A DNA stretch of 64,000 nucleotides from Saliphagus infecundisoli (lineage in GTDB: Archaea; Halobacteriota; Halobacteria; Halobacteriales; Natrialbaceae), in assembly GCF_020177375.1 (NCBI RefSeq), contig NZ_JAIWHV010000013.1, positions 1 through 64,000 of the forward strand. Reading direction: 5' to 3'. The notes below the pieces were generated by a model that was given only the letters and a program-made list of their open reading frames with translations, had not been told where the DNA came from and ran no database searches. The position numbers and the translations under genes are program-made. Shown in pieces: positions 16,362 through 26,018 of this stretch; positions within the stretch are counted from its first letter, which is position 1, and each line of letters starts with the position of its first letter.

Positions 16362-17885
16362 ATGTCCAGAGATAGAGATTACCACGGTATCTCGCGACGG
16401 AGAGCAATCAAAATAACAAGCGGAGCGGCGCTCGGAGTGTCGTTCGCGGGTTGTATAGGGGGTGGCGACGACGCGCAGGCTGGTCCCGCGGCCGACGGTG
16501 GGAACGGTGAGTCCTCGAACGAGACGGACGCTTCGGGGAATGAAACCGATGGAACCGGGACTAATGAGAGCGAGGATCCTTCGGACGAGACGAGCGATAG
16601 CAATGGGACAGAGGACAACCAGACGGAGCAACAGGACAGCCCATCGAGTTCTGACAAGACGGAGATCAGGTTCTGGGCCGGTCTCGGCGGCGACAAGCTA
16701 GAACTGCTCCAGAGTATGGCGTCGGACTTCAACGATCAGTCCAACACGGCCTTCGTCAACGTGTCCTCTAAGGGGAATTACAGCGAGACACTCAATGCTG
16801 CCATCTCTGCCATCCGGTCCGGCGATCCGCCAGCCGTCGTCCAGGTCAACGGGGCGAACGCTGCGGTGGCGGCTGATAGCGGGGCGTTCGCAACGGTTGA
16901 GGACATGCTCCCTGACATCAATTGGGACGAGTTCATCCCAGCGGCGGTCAATACCTACAGCAAGGACGGGAAGGTCCAGTCAATGCCGTTCAACGCGTCG
17001 ACACCCGTCATGTACTATAACGTCGACAAGTTCGAGGAGGCCGGGGTCGACCCAATCTACGAGCCGTCCTACCAGGACGTCGTCGACATGGGGAACCAGC
17101 TACTTGACGCCGACATCGAACTGGAATACGCCTGTACCTGGCCGAACCACTCCTGGTTCGTCGAAGAGTGGTTTGCGATGCAGGATCAAGTGCTCGTCGA
17201 TAACTCCAACGGGCGCGATGGGCCACCTACCGAGATTTACCTGGCGAGTCAGGCTGGAAAGGACATCTTCAGCTGGCAGAACCAGCTGTACCAGGGCGGA
17301 CTGTATTTCAATCCCGGCATCGAGGCCTGGGGTGCTGCGAAGCAATCCTTCCTCACGGAGAAGTCGGCCATGATGATCATCTCGTCGGCCGGTATCAACG
17401 AAATCACCGAAGGAGCGAAAGAGGAAGCCGGCTTCAACGTCGAGACGTCCTGGCTCCCGGCACCGAATGGCGAGCGGACGGGCGTGTTCATCGGCGGCGG
17501 GAGCCTCTGGACGCCCGAGAACATCGACGAGTCGATGACGGAGGCGGCGACCGAGTTCATCCAGTGGATGATCGAGCCAGAGCAGCAGGTCGAGTGGCAC
17601 AAGGGGACCGGGTATTTCCCCGTCCGGACCAGCGCCGTCGAAACGCTGCGCGACGAGGGCTGGTTCGAGGAGAACCCCAACTACGAGCGGGCGTTCACCC
17701 AGCTTCAGGAGGCCGAGGCAACGGAGGCGACGGCCAAGCCCGTCGTCGGTCCGAATTCCTATATGCGCGAGCAGATCGAGAAGGCGTTTGTCGACCTCAT
17801 GGACGGCGGCGAACTCGAGCCCGTCCTCACTAACCGGAAGGAAAACATCGAGCAGGAATTCGACAGCTACCAGGATAAGGTGTAA
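16362..17885 (+). CDS. ABC importer substrate-binding lipoprotein (family 1, UgpB/MalE type)
   Basis: 507 residues. A twin-arginine signal (SRRRAIK, residues 11-17) and a lipobox ending in C31 (FAGC) show Tat export and lipid anchoring. Residues about 36-95 form an Asn/Glu/Asp/Thr/Ser-rich linker, a common tether in haloarchaeal lipoproteins. The globular part resembles family-1 solute-binding proteins for sugars and glycerol 3-phosphate (IRFWAGLGGDKLELLQSMAS, VMYYNVDKFEEAGVDP, FIQWMIEPEQQVEWHKGTGY). Followed by two permeases and an ATPase on the same strand, forming a full importer. Substrate is unknown: sn-glycerol 3-phosphate or its diesters, or a sugar (ester), all fit the family. Confidence 0.9.
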   Translation: MSRDRDYHGISRRRAIKITSGAALGVSFAGCIGGGDDAQAGPAADGGNGESSNETDASGNETDGTGTNESEDPSDETSDSNGTEDNQTEQQDSPSSSDKTEIRFWAGLGGDKLELLQSMASDFNDQSNTAFVNVSSKGNYSETLNAAISAIRSGDPPAVVQVNGANAAVAADSGAFATVEDMLPDINWDEFIPAAVNTYSKDGKVQSMPFNASTPVMYYNVDKFEEAGVDPIYEPSYQDVVDMGNQLLDADIELEYACTWPNHSWFVEEWFAMQDQVLVDNSNGRDGPPTEIYLASQAGKDIFSWQNQLYQGGLYFNPGIEAWGAAKQSFLTEKSAMMIISSAGINEITEGAKEEAGFNVETSWLPAPNGERTGVFIGGGSLWTPENIDESMTEAATEFIQWMIEPEQQVEWHKGTGYFPVRTSAVETLRDEGWFEENPNYERAFTQLQEAEATEATAKPVVGPNSYMREQIEKAFVDLMDGGELEPVLTNRKENIEQEFDSYQDKV

Positions 17886-17959
17886 TATGGCCCTCACTGA
17901 GCACCGAGTCGCCTCGATTATTCACTTGTAGTACACAGATCGAAAATAGCAATTAAATA

Positions 17960-18847
17960 ATGTCAGGAAAGGAAATATACGACAGTAATTGGCAGGCAGC
18001 ACTGTTCCTGCTGCCCACGATGAGTGTAGTCGTGCTGTTCCTCTACTACCCCGGGCTCGAGACGTTCCGGTACAGCGTATACAGCACACTCTTCTTCGGA
18101 ATGGACAAGACGTTCGTGGGACTGGACAACTTTGAGGCGCTCCTGACGTCGGAGGAGTACCACCAGAGCCTCCTTGTGACGACACTCTGGAGCGCGGTAG
18201 TGATGTTCGGCCGGTTAGCAGTGGCGCTCGTGGTCTCGTACATGATATACGAGGTCGCACGCGGATCGTCATTCTACCTGATTGCAGCGATCTGGCCCTA
18301 CGCGATGCCAGCAGTTGTCACTGGCGCGATCCTGAGCTTCGTCGCGCACCCCGAACTCGGTATTTTCTCGTATTACCTAGAAGTATTCACCGGAATCCAG
18401 TTCGACTGGTTCTCGAATCCGGTGTACGCATTCATTCTCCTCTCGGGTGCGGCGATCTGGAAGGGGATCGGCTTCAACGTCATCTTTATGCTCGCTGCGT
18501 TCAGCAACGTCCCGGGAGCACTCTCTGAAGCCGCCGAGCTTGACGGCGTCAGTCGCTGGAAAATGCTGACGCGTGTTTACGTGCCGCTGATCTCACCAAC
18601 GTTATTCTACCTCCTGGTGATCAACCTCATGAAGTCGTTCTTCGGCGGATTCGCTCTCGTTGACATGATGACGAACGGCGAACCGGGCGGCTGGACGAAC
18701 ATCCTCATCTACAAGCTCTATGTCGACGCATTCCAGCAGAATAACCTTGGAATCGGCGCTGCTGAGTCGGTCATCCTTTTTACTATCGTGGCCGCGCTCA
18801 CCATCGTCCAGTTCCGCTACACCGAGAAATTCGTTCACTACGGGTGA
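17960..18847 (+). CDS. ABC importer permease (MalF/UgpA type)
   Basis: A 295-residue integral membrane protein with about six predicted spans. The cytoplasmic EAA loop, SEAAELDGVSRWKMLTRVYV, contacts the ATPase. It is the first of two permeases of the importer and ends three bases before the second permease starts. An AT-rich 74-bp gap separates it from the binding-protein gene. Sugars, polyols or glycerol phosphate are typical cargo for this family. Confidence 0.92.
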   Translation: MSGKEIYDSNWQAALFLLPTMSVVVLFLYYPGLETFRYSVYSTLFFGMDKTFVGLDNFEALLTSEEYHQSLLVTTLWSAVVMFGRLAVALVVSYMIYEVARGSSFYLIAAIWPYAMPAVVTGAILSFVAHPELGIFSYYLEVFTGIQFDWFSNPVYAFILLSGAAIWKGIGFNVIFMLAAFSNVPGALSEAAELDGVSRWKMLTRVYVPLISPTLFYLLVINLMKSFFGGFALVDMMTNGEPGGWTNILIYKLYVDAFQQNNLGIGAAESVILFTIVAALTIVQFRYTEKFVHYG

Positions 18848-18850
18848 ATT

Positions 18851-19723
18851 ATGGCAACAAAAACAGACCAAACTAGTCACGTTGATCTCTACGACTCATT
18901 CAGCAACGCAGTTCCCAAGAATGCTGGGCTCCACGCCCTATTACTATTTACGGTCGGGATCATCGCGACGCCACTGATACTGGCGCTCATCTTCAGCACC
19001 CAGTCGCTCTACGAGATTTACACGATCACGGACCTTATGCCGGGAAGCGAGGGCTTCAGCAACTACGTCGAGTTGTTCACCGAGTGGAATTTCCTGACCT
19101 ACATGATAAACTCGTTTATCATGGCGTCAATCATCGTCACCGGGAAGATCATTTTCTCGATCTGCGCGGCGACGGCAATTGTCTACTACGACTTCCCCTA
19201 CAAGGACGCTGTCTTCTTCCTCATCTTGATGACACTTATGTTTCCGCTCAAGATCAGGATTGTTCCACTATTCGAACTGATGGCGGTGCTCAACTGGAGC
19301 AACTCTATCTGGGCGATTACAATTCCTTACATCTCGAGCGCGACGACTGTGTTTCTCCTCCGGCAGTACTTCCTGTCGATTCCAGACTCCTACGTCGAGA
19401 CCGCACGACTTGACGGCGTCGGTCCACTCAAATTCCTCGTCTACGTCGTCCTTCCAATGGCGAAGGGATTCCTAGTCGGCGTCGGCGTCATTCGGTTCAT
19501 AGGCGCCTGGAACCAGTATCTCTGGCCGCTGGTGGTTATCAACGACCAGAGCGAGCAGGTCGTCCAGGTCGGTGTTAGGAACCTGCAACAAGCGGCCCAG
19601 TCAGGATTCACAGACTGGTCACTCATCATGGCTGGATCTATCGTCGCGCTGCTCCCACCGCTGATCATCCTGATCATCTTCCACCGGCCGCTGTTGGACA
19701 CAATGACGATGCAGCAGAAATAA
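18851..19723 (+). CDS. ABC importer permease (MalG/UgpE type)
   Basis: 290 residues, about six membrane spans and the EAA motif VETARLDGVGPLKFLVYVVL. It pairs with the permease gene just upstream; the 3-base spacing indicates co-translation. MalG-type permeases determine part of the substrate path together with their MalF-type partner, so nothing more specific can be said about cargo. Confidence 0.92.
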   Translation: MATKTDQTSHVDLYDSFSNAVPKNAGLHALLLFTVGIIATPLILALIFSTQSLYEIYTITDLMPGSEGFSNYVELFTEWNFLTYMINSFIMASIIVTGKIIFSICAATAIVYYDFPYKDAVFFLILMTLMFPLKIRIVPLFELMAVLNWSNSIWAITIPYISSATTVFLLRQYFLSIPDSYVETARLDGVGPLKFLVYVVLPMAKGFLVGVGVIRFIGAWNQYLWPLVVINDQSEQVVQVGVRNLQQAAQSGFTDWSLIMAGSIVALLPPLIILIIFHRPLLDTMTMQQK

Positions 19724-19763
19724 TATAGTCAACCATTAAACCCCTCGATTACGATAACCAAAC

Positions 19764-20900
19764 ATGGCAAGACTCACGTTAGAAAACATCACGAAGCGGT
19801 TCGGAGAAGTAGTGGCTGTAAACGAATTGTCCCTGGAGGTAGATGACGGTGAATTCGTCGTCTTCGTCGGTCCCAGCGGATGTGGGAAGAGTACTACCCT
19901 CCGGATGATCGCCGGGCTAGAAGAGATCACCGACGGGAAGCTGTCTATCGACGAAACCGTAGTCAACGACCTGGAGCCTCCGGAGCGAAACGTCGCAATG
20001 GTGTTCCAGAACTACGCGCTATACCCCCACATGACCGCGCGGCGGAATATGACCTTCGGGATGAACTCTTCGGGGTCATACACGGACGAAGAAATTGACG
20101 AGCGGGTCAGCAACGCCGCGGAGATGCTTGACATCGTTGACCTTCTCGAACGCAAGCCCGCGAACCTCTCCGGAGGCGAGCGCCAGCGCGTCGCCATCGG
20201 CCGCGCGCTCGTCCGGCAGCCGGACGTGTTCCTGCTCGACGAGCCCCTCTCGAACCTGGACGCTAAGCTCCGCGTCCAGATGCGCTCCGAGCTCTCGGAA
20301 CTACATAGCCGACTTCAGACAACGACAGTGTACGTCACCCACGACCAGGTCGAGGCCCTGACACTTGGGGACCGCGTCGCCGTGATGAATGAGGGGCAAT
20401 TGGAACAGGTCGCGGCGCCCCAAGAGTTGTATGACTTCCCCAAGACGCAGTTCGTGGCGGGGTTCATCGGCAGTCCAGCGATGAACATGATTCAGGTCAA
20501 CGTCGTTCACGCCGGCGGGCGGGTCTACGCAGAGTCGAACTCCTTCCGGATTCCGCTGTCCCGGGCCGATCCGAGCGGCGTACCCGAACAGCGCGCCATA
20601 CTCGGCGTCCGGCCCGAGGACATCCATCTCGCCGATGAGTTGGACAACGAGGCGGACCGCATCCCGACGGACATCCGCATTACCGAACCTCTCGGGGAGA
20701 CCCTGCTCGCCTACAGTGATATCGATGGCACGGAGATCAAGTTCAAGACGGAGCCCCACCAGCCAATGGACAACCAGAGTCAGGTCGAACTCACGTTCAA
20801 TCCGGACAGGCTCCACCTTTTCGACGCCGAGTCGGGCGAGGCGATCCATCACACTCAGCCCCCGAAAGCGGAGAACGAACTGACGATCAATCAATCCTGA
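19764..20900 (+). CDS. ABC importer ATPase (MalK/UgpC type)
   Basis: 378 residues. Walker A GPSGCGKST at 36-44, signature LSGGERQR near 137, Walker B FLLDEPLSNLD and the switch His in VYVTHDQVEAL. The C-terminal TOBE-type domain (from about 235) is typical of the MalK/UgpC/MsmX group and explains possible sharing with other CUT1 importers. Last of the four importer genes; a phosphoesterase starts 7 bases after its stop. Confidence 0.94.
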   Translation: MARLTLENITKRFGEVVAVNELSLEVDDGEFVVFVGPSGCGKSTTLRMIAGLEEITDGKLSIDETVVNDLEPPERNVAMVFQNYALYPHMTARRNMTFGMNSSGSYTDEEIDERVSNAAEMLDIVDLLERKPANLSGGERQRVAIGRALVRQPDVFLLDEPLSNLDAKLRVQMRSELSELHSRLQTTTVYVTHDQVEALTLGDRVAVMNEGQLEQVAAPQELYDFPKTQFVAGFIGSPAMNMIQVNVVHAGGRVYAESNSFRIPLSRADPSGVPEQRAILGVRPEDIHLADELDNEADRIPTDIRITEPLGETLLAYSDIDGTEIKFKTEPHQPMDNQSQVELTFNPDRLHLFDAESGEAIHHTQPPKAENELTINQS

Positions 20901-20907
20901 CTCATTC

Positions 20908-21858
20908 ATGACTTCCAACGGACGCCCTTCGATTGTGATGGGACGGTTAGCGCAACCGACAGCAGAGGAATTGACGACGATCGCGGTCATCGGTGATCCA
21001 CACATCCCGCGAGAGTCAGAGGACACGCTCAAGCTATATCAGGCGGACATCTTTCTAGAACGGGTCGTCGAGGACGTAAACGCCCGAGACGTCGACACCG
21101 CGCTGTTCGTCGGCGACATCACAATGGACGGTTTCAACGAGGAGTACAAGCGGTTCGACCGAATCGTTGAACCTCTCGATGTCCCCTGGGCAGCGATCCC
21201 GGGGAACCACGACGTATGGAAGACGTACGACGAACACGACAGCCCGTCTATCGAGGTTTTCGAGGACCGATACACGTCCGACGGCCTCCCGTTTGTAATC
21301 GACCACGGAGACGTACAACTGATCGCGCTGGACAGCTCCTCACACGACGACGTGAATGATACCCACGCCGGGACCGTCGACGACGACCAATTGGAGTGGC
21401 TTGACGAGCAGTTGGCCGCGGCGATGAACCCCGTCGTCGCCCTTCACCACGTGCTCCCGGCGATGATTGAGCAGTTCGAGGCGTACAGCCGGGACGTCGA
21501 TCCGGACCTCTCGCCGCCGCCGGTCCTGGAGAACACTCAGCCTCTGATCGACGTGCTGCAGAAACACGAAGTGTCGTTGGTACTCACGGGTCACCTCCAC
21601 ATACCCTCAATCGCCCAAACCGACAGGGTGCGGGAGGTGAACGCACCGGCGACGAGTACGTTCCCTCCGGCGTACCTCGTCCTCGAAATCGGGCCCGACG
21701 GCACGATCGTCCGATACATCCCCCTCGGCGATTCGACAGAGGCCCGGACGGCTTTTACCCGGCGAAGCGGACTCCGACCGAAAGCCGAAGCGCTCTCTGT
21801 GATGGCAGCATCCCGGATCGCCAGCTTCCCTCTCGTCGACGAGATCGACCGAGATTGA
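20908..21858 (+). CDS. Calcineurin-type metallophosphoesterase (CpdA/GpdQ-like)
   Basis: 316 residues with all five metallophosphoesterase motifs in order: D30-x-H32 (GDPHIP), FVGDITMDG, IPGNHDVW, ALHHVLP and TGHLHIPS. The class includes cyclic-nucleotide and glycerophosphodiester phosphodiesterases (GpdQ) as well as phosphatases. It begins 7 bases after the ABC ATPase and is therefore likely part of the importer operon, which suggests that the imported compound is a phosphodiester or monoester processed in the cytoplasm. No signal peptide is seen. The substrate is inference from context. Confidence 0.85.
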   Translation: MTSNGRPSIVMGRLAQPTAEELTTIAVIGDPHIPRESEDTLKLYQADIFLERVVEDVNARDVDTALFVGDITMDGFNEEYKRFDRIVEPLDVPWAAIPGNHDVWKTYDEHDSPSIEVFEDRYTSDGLPFVIDHGDVQLIALDSSSHDDVNDTHAGTVDDDQLEWLDEQLAAAMNPVVALHHVLPAMIEQFEAYSRDVDPDLSPPPVLENTQPLIDVLQKHEVSLVLTGHLHIPSIAQTDRVREVNAPATSTFPPAYLVLEIGPDGTIVRYIPLGDSTEARTAFTRRSGLRPKAEALSVMAASRIASFPLVDEIDRD

Positions 21859-22151
21859 TCTGTCCCTCGCCAGGTTAACATCGTTCTCACAGCCACTCTA
21901 CAGCGGTGGAGAGACGCCAATGGGACCCTGAAGGCATGCGCGACGGGGCAGCGCGACGATTGGGTACCCGCGGCGGAGCGAAAGGCCCTCCTGACGATCG
22001 CAAATAAAGCCGTAGTAATCTCCAGTGGAACTGTCTCAAGCGGATATCACCCTGTGTTACGGAGTTCGTGCTCAAGCGGAGGTCGGCCCAGTGTTGTACG
22101 GCGTCTACGCCCTCGCGTAGCATATCGCGCAATTTCTCATTAGACGCCACC
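21859..22151. other. Spacer between convergent phosphoesterase genes
   Basis: About 290 bp. A minus-strand open frame (21887-22150, 87 codons, starting MASNEKLRDMLREGVDAVQH) abuts the end of phoD but resembles nothing known to me and has a Pro/Arg-rich tail. I see no confident gene or terminator. Confidence 0.4.
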
Positions 22152-23603
22152 TCAGACGGCCTTCATCCGGCGCGAAAAGGCGATCTTGCCGTTCTCGTGG
22201 CGGATCTCGATCCAGATGAAGTCACCGGCCTCGTCAACCTGGATTACGCCGAAATTGTTGAAGTTCCCCCGGTCGTAGAAGACGTTCGGGTTGAATGGCT
22301 CGTAGTACTGGTTTGGATTACCGCTGGGCGCGCCGAGCGGACCAGCGCTCGCCTCGTAGAACTCGTTGACCACGTCGTCGTTCGTATCGAACGCGGCGAC
22401 CTGGGCCTTGTGGATGTCGCCGGACAGCACGAGGACGTTGTCAAGGTCTTCAACAACGTTAAGTATCTCACCGAGCTCACGTCCGTAGCCCTGTCCCGAC
22501 TGCGTCCAGCCATCGCCGGACATGATCCCCATCGTCGTCGAACTGGCGATGACCTTGAACGTCGCGTCGGAGGCCTGGAGTGACCCAAGCAGCCAATTTA
22601 GTTGTTGCTTGCCGAGCATCGCCTTCTCCTCGGGCGGAATGTCGCTCGGATCCCGGTACTGACGAGTGTCCAGGACGAACAGCTCGAGATGCTTCCCCCA
22701 CCGGAACGACCGATACATTCGGGTATCGCTGCTGCCGGTGACCGACTCGTGCGTGTCGAGCGGCCAGTAGTTGAGGAACGATTCCAACCCAGACGGTAAC
22801 AGCGGATTCGTCCGATTGAAGTTGTTGATTACCTCGTGGTCATCCCATATCGCGTACACCGACGTCGCTTCGAGCATCGTCTGTAGGTTTGTCCGGTCAG
22901 CGACGCTGCTGTCCGGGTTCCGCATCTCCCGGTACTTCGCGTTGTAAATCTCCAGAGCTTCGTCTGGATCGGTGCTCGAGGAGACCTGGCCGGCGGGCGT
23001 GTTGGCGTCCGCGTAGATGGTGTCGCCCAGGTAGAGGAAGAAGTCCGGTTGGAGTTTGCCGATTGCCTCCAGGCCGGCGTACGGTGGCTCCACCGGGGCC
23101 CCTCCATAGCCATACGTGTCCCCACTCCAGGCGAACGTCACCGGAGCGTCAGCGTCCGGGGTCGGTGCCGTACGGAACGAACCTCGTTTGACCGCCGGCT
23201 CGTCTTCGGGTGGATTGGCGTCGAGGTCGCCCCCCTCGGCGACGCCCCAAGCCCGATAGGAATACTCGCTTCTGGGCTCGAGACCCGTTAGTCGCGTTCT
23301 CGCCGTGTCGTCGGCGTCGGCATCGGCCTCGAGCTGGACCCGGTCGGCATCGTCAAACGAGTCGCTGCTCGTAAACTCGAGGTTGACGGTTCCGGGTTCG
23401 GCGAGTCGCGTCCAGAACACTGCCGTCTCGCTCGTAGTGTCTCCGACGGCGACGCCGTGGGGGAGGGCGAGCAACTGGTCCGGGTCCAAGGAGTCGTCAA
23501 AGGCATTAGCGTTACATCCTGCCAGCCCGAGCATCGAGGCGGCCCCTGTCACCTGAAGCATCCTTCGGCGGGCTACGTCCGGTTCTAACGAGTCTCCGGT
23601 CAT
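22152..23603 (-). CDS. phoD: Secreted PhoD-family alkaline phosphatase/phosphodiesterase lipoprotein
   Basis: 483 residues. Twin-arginine signal ARRRMLQVTG and a lipobox ending in C30 (GLAGC) indicate Tat export with lipid anchoring. The N-terminal PhoD domain (LPHGVAVGDTTSETAVFWTR) precedes the catalytic part with FFLYLGDTIYADAN, YAIWDDHEVINNFNR and VLVLSGDIHKAQ, the Ca/Fe-binding motifs of PhoD. PhoD enzymes release phosphate from mono- and diesters outside the cell. It ends convergently with the metallophosphoesterase and is divergent from a broken phosphate transporter. A TATA-like ACTTTTATTA on the minus strand at 23631-23640 gives a leaderless promoter. Confidence 0.93.
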   Translation of the reverse strand: MTGDSLEPDVARRRMLQVTGAASMLGLAGCNANAFDDSLDPDQLLALPHGVAVGDTTSETAVFWTRLAEPGTVNLEFTSSDSFDDADRVQLEADADADDTARTRLTGLEPRSEYSYRAWGVAEGGDLDANPPEDEPAVKRGSFRTAPTPDADAPVTFAWSGDTYGYGGAPVEPPYAGLEAIGKLQPDFFLYLGDTIYADANTPAGQVSSSTDPDEALEIYNAKYREMRNPDSSVADRTNLQTMLEATSVYAIWDDHEVINNFNRTNPLLPSGLESFLNYWPLDTHESVTGSSDTRMYRSFRWGKHLELFVLDTRQYRDPSDIPPEEKAMLGKQQLNWLLGSLQASDATFKVIASSTTMGIMSGDGWTQSGQGYGRELGEILNVVEDLDNVLVLSGDIHKAQVAAFDTNDDVVNEFYEASAGPLGAPSGNPNQYYEPFNPNVFYDRGNFNNFGVIQVDEAGDFIWIEIRHENGKIAFSRRMKAV

Positions 23604-23770
23604 ACCGGCCTACAAATATATCTTCATCTGTAATAAAAGTGCCCATGATATTTGTTATATTATGGTGCGTAGCCGGTTCGAACGGCCCGTATTGGCAGTT
23701 CGATCCCGCCTGCGAACAGCGGCCCCTGAATCTATGCTGTTATGTCGGATCATAGGGACGCGACGATAGC

Positions 23771-24956
23771 ATGGTGGAAGTCTCTAGCTTAGTGGTCGGC
23801 GCAGCAGCGACGCGAAGAAGCCTCTTCATGGCCTGGACCATCAGGGCGGGGCCAAGTGGTTCGACACCGTTCACGCCGGCGGTCGGTGCGAACATCATCT
23901 CGGTTATGCGTGCGGGGTTCGTCGTTGGCGTGCTCGGCTTCGCCGGCGCCGTCCTCCAGGGGGCGACCGTTTCCGAGACCGTCGGGAGTGGCCTGATTCG
24001 CGGCGTTGTTCTTTCACCAGTTGCCGTCACCGTCGGCCTATTCACGGCGAAGTTGCGCGTCGGCATCGACATCTTCACCGGCTACCTCATCGCGACGGCG
24101 TTTACAGTGGCGGGCACGATGACAGGCATCGGCTTCGCGCTGGGCGGGGCTCCCGTGTGGGCGAGCTATCTGCGGATCATCGTCCTGTGGATTGCGATCC
24201 CCTTCGTCGGCGGTGGCACCGCCTACGCCACCACCCGGTGTCTTAGGTCCAGGCAGATATCCGGGATCGCCGCGGTCGGTGTTTTCACCGGACTGACGGT
24301 GCTCAGCGTCACCAACATGCAGTTCACCACATTGGGAGCGACGGTCGAACGGGAGTTGCTGGCCTCCCTCACCGCCGCTTAGGCCGCGTCGGTGACGGGA
24401 AGCCACGTTTCCGGCAGTGTTGGCGCGTCTCTGTTCGTCATCGCGGCGGTCAGCACCGCCATCGCGCGCCTGTGGCGGCGCGCGAGGCCTGGACCGAACG
24501 CCGATTCTTCCTGGGACGGGGCAGTCCCGTCGCGTTCTCCGTCGGCAGGACGCAAGTCGGCCTGGCCATCTGGCCACTCTTTCCGCTCCTCAAGGGTCGG
24601 GCGATCCCGACCTTCGGCGTCCTGTTGTTCGGCCGCGTCGGCCTGCTCGTCGGATCGTGGACCGGCGCGCCGCGGATGATCAAGGTCGTCTCCCAGGACT
24701 ACTCCGCGCTAGGTCCGCAGTGATCGGTCGTGGCGCTCGTCCCCTCCTTTTCATCGTCCAGACCACGGTATTCCCCGACGTCCCGGTCTCATTCAACGAG
24801 ATCATCGTCAGCGCAATTGTTGGCGCCGGCGTCGTGGCCGAGGGGGACGCGACGAGCGCAATCAAGATACGAACCATCGTTGCCGCGTGGATCGGCTCGC
24901 TCGTCCTGTCCGGACTCTGTGCCTACGCTCTCGTCACGTTAACGCCGTCGGCGTGA
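23771..24956 (+). pseudogene. PiT-family inorganic phosphate transporter, broken
   Basis: Pieces of a PiT permease are readable across two frames. From 23771: MVEVSSLVVGAAATRRSLFM, GSTPFTPAVGANIISVMRAG, LGFAGAVLQGATVSETVGSG and FTGYLIATAFTVAGTMTGIG. A TAG stops this frame at 24380-24382, after which GSVGASLFVIAAVSTAIARL continues in the same frame. The frame then shifts near 24480 to LAIWPLFPLLKGRAIPTFGV and VVSQDYSALGP, and shifts back near 24715 to FIVQTTVFPDVPVSFNEIIV and AWIGSLVLSGLCAYALVTLT. The order and motifs (GANDAIS-like, SFNEIIVSAI) match PiT. One nonsense and two frameshifts make it non-functional as read. It stands divergent from phoD. Confidence 0.85.
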
Positions 24957-25019
24957 TCGATGACCGCCGCTTCGGGATTGAAACCTAGCCGGGGTAGTAA
25001 GGTACCCCATCCAGAACAC

Positions 25020-25027
25020 TTATATTG
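25020..25027 (+). promoter_or_regulatory. TATA box of the NagD-like HAD gene
   Basis: TTATATTG lies 26-33 bp upstream of the ATG at 25053, giving a leaderless start and supporting that ATG over an in-frame start at 24960 that would lie upstream of the promoter. Confidence 0.5.
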
Positions 25028-25052
25028 GAACCGATATAGCCATGTGACAAGT

Positions 25053-25841
25053 ATGAGAGGAGCCGTGGTCGACTTAGACGGTACTGTGTACCGCTCGACG
25101 GTCCCGGTGAACGGCGCCGTCGACGGTATCTCAGAGCTCCGATCGAGCGGCGTAGACGTCCTCTTCGTCTCGAACACCTCAAGCAAGTCCCGGAAGACCT
25201 GTGTGGACCGCCTCGACGACATGGGCATCGAGGCGTCGCCGGACGATATCGTAACCGGAGCCTCGGTGACTGCTGCCTACGTTTCCGAATCATCCCCTGA
25301 TGCGACCGCATTCCTCGTCGGAGAAGAACCACTGCGCGAGGAGTTCAAGCGAGCGGACGTTACGTTGACTGACGATCCCGGGACCGCGACTGTCCTGGTC
25401 GTCGGGAAGGATCAATCGTTCGATTTCGACACGCTCACCGCAGCTGCGCGGGTGCTGGACGAGGGGGCAGCGTTCGTCGCTACGAACCTCGACAGACGAA
25501 GCCCGACGGCGAGCGGCGTGGTCCCCGGGACCGGAGCTATCGTCGCCGCCGTCGCCGCCACTTCGGGACGCGAGCCCGACATTGTCGCCGGAAAACCCCA
25601 CGATCCGGTGATCGAGACGACGCTCTGGCTGCTCGACCTCCCGCCGTCAGCGTGTCTCATGATCGGAGACAACCCCGAGACCGACGTCGCAATGGGCAAG
25701 CGCGCCGGGATGACGACGGTGCTGATCGAGAGTGGCCTCGAGAGCAGTGACGTCTCCGCGACGGACGGGGACGGCCCCGACTACGTTCTCGAGACCATGG
25801 CGTCCATAGGCGACGTGCTCGATGTGGAAGCGTGTGGATGA
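25053..25841 (+). CDS. HAD-IIA family phosphatase (NagD/p-nitrophenylphosphatase type)
   Basis: 262 residues. Motif I VVDLDGTVYRS (D7, D9), motif II FVSNTSSKSR, motif III GKPHDPVIETTL and motif IV MIGDNPETDVAMGKRAGM, with the type IIA cap in between. Members dephosphorylate nucleotides, p-nitrophenyl phosphate, phosphoglycolate or glycerol phosphate. The presence beside phoD, a PiT remnant and another phosphoesterase suggests phosphate recovery from small esters, which is inference. The start follows the TATA box at 25020-25027. Confidence 0.87.
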   Translation: MRGAVVDLDGTVYRSTVPVNGAVDGISELRSSGVDVLFVSNTSSKSRKTCVDRLDDMGIEASPDDIVTGASVTAAYVSESSPDATAFLVGEEPLREEFKRADVTLTDDPGTATVLVVGKDQSFDFDTLTAAARVLDEGAAFVATNLDRRSPTASGVVPGTGAIVAAVAATSGREPDIVAGKPHDPVIETTLWLLDLPPSACLMIGDNPETDVAMGKRAGMTTVLIESGLESSDVSATDGDGPDYVLETMASIGDVLDVEACG

Positions 25842-26018
25842 CCCGTCGTGGGCGACGTTCCGATCCCGCTGGAAGTTTAATACGCATCCAAAGACAACTC
25901 CCGAAAGTTAGCGTGATGAGGGTTGGTGGAGTCTCGACGGAACAGTCGTTTAGCCGACGCTGTGCAATCCCTGCCGGACCGACGAATCGCGCTCTGATTT
26001 CCGGACGGTGGTACGGCT

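Noticed and set aside
20301-21032. 243-codon minus-strand frame opposite the ABC ATPase
   Set aside because: Antisense to a gene with full ATPase motifs.
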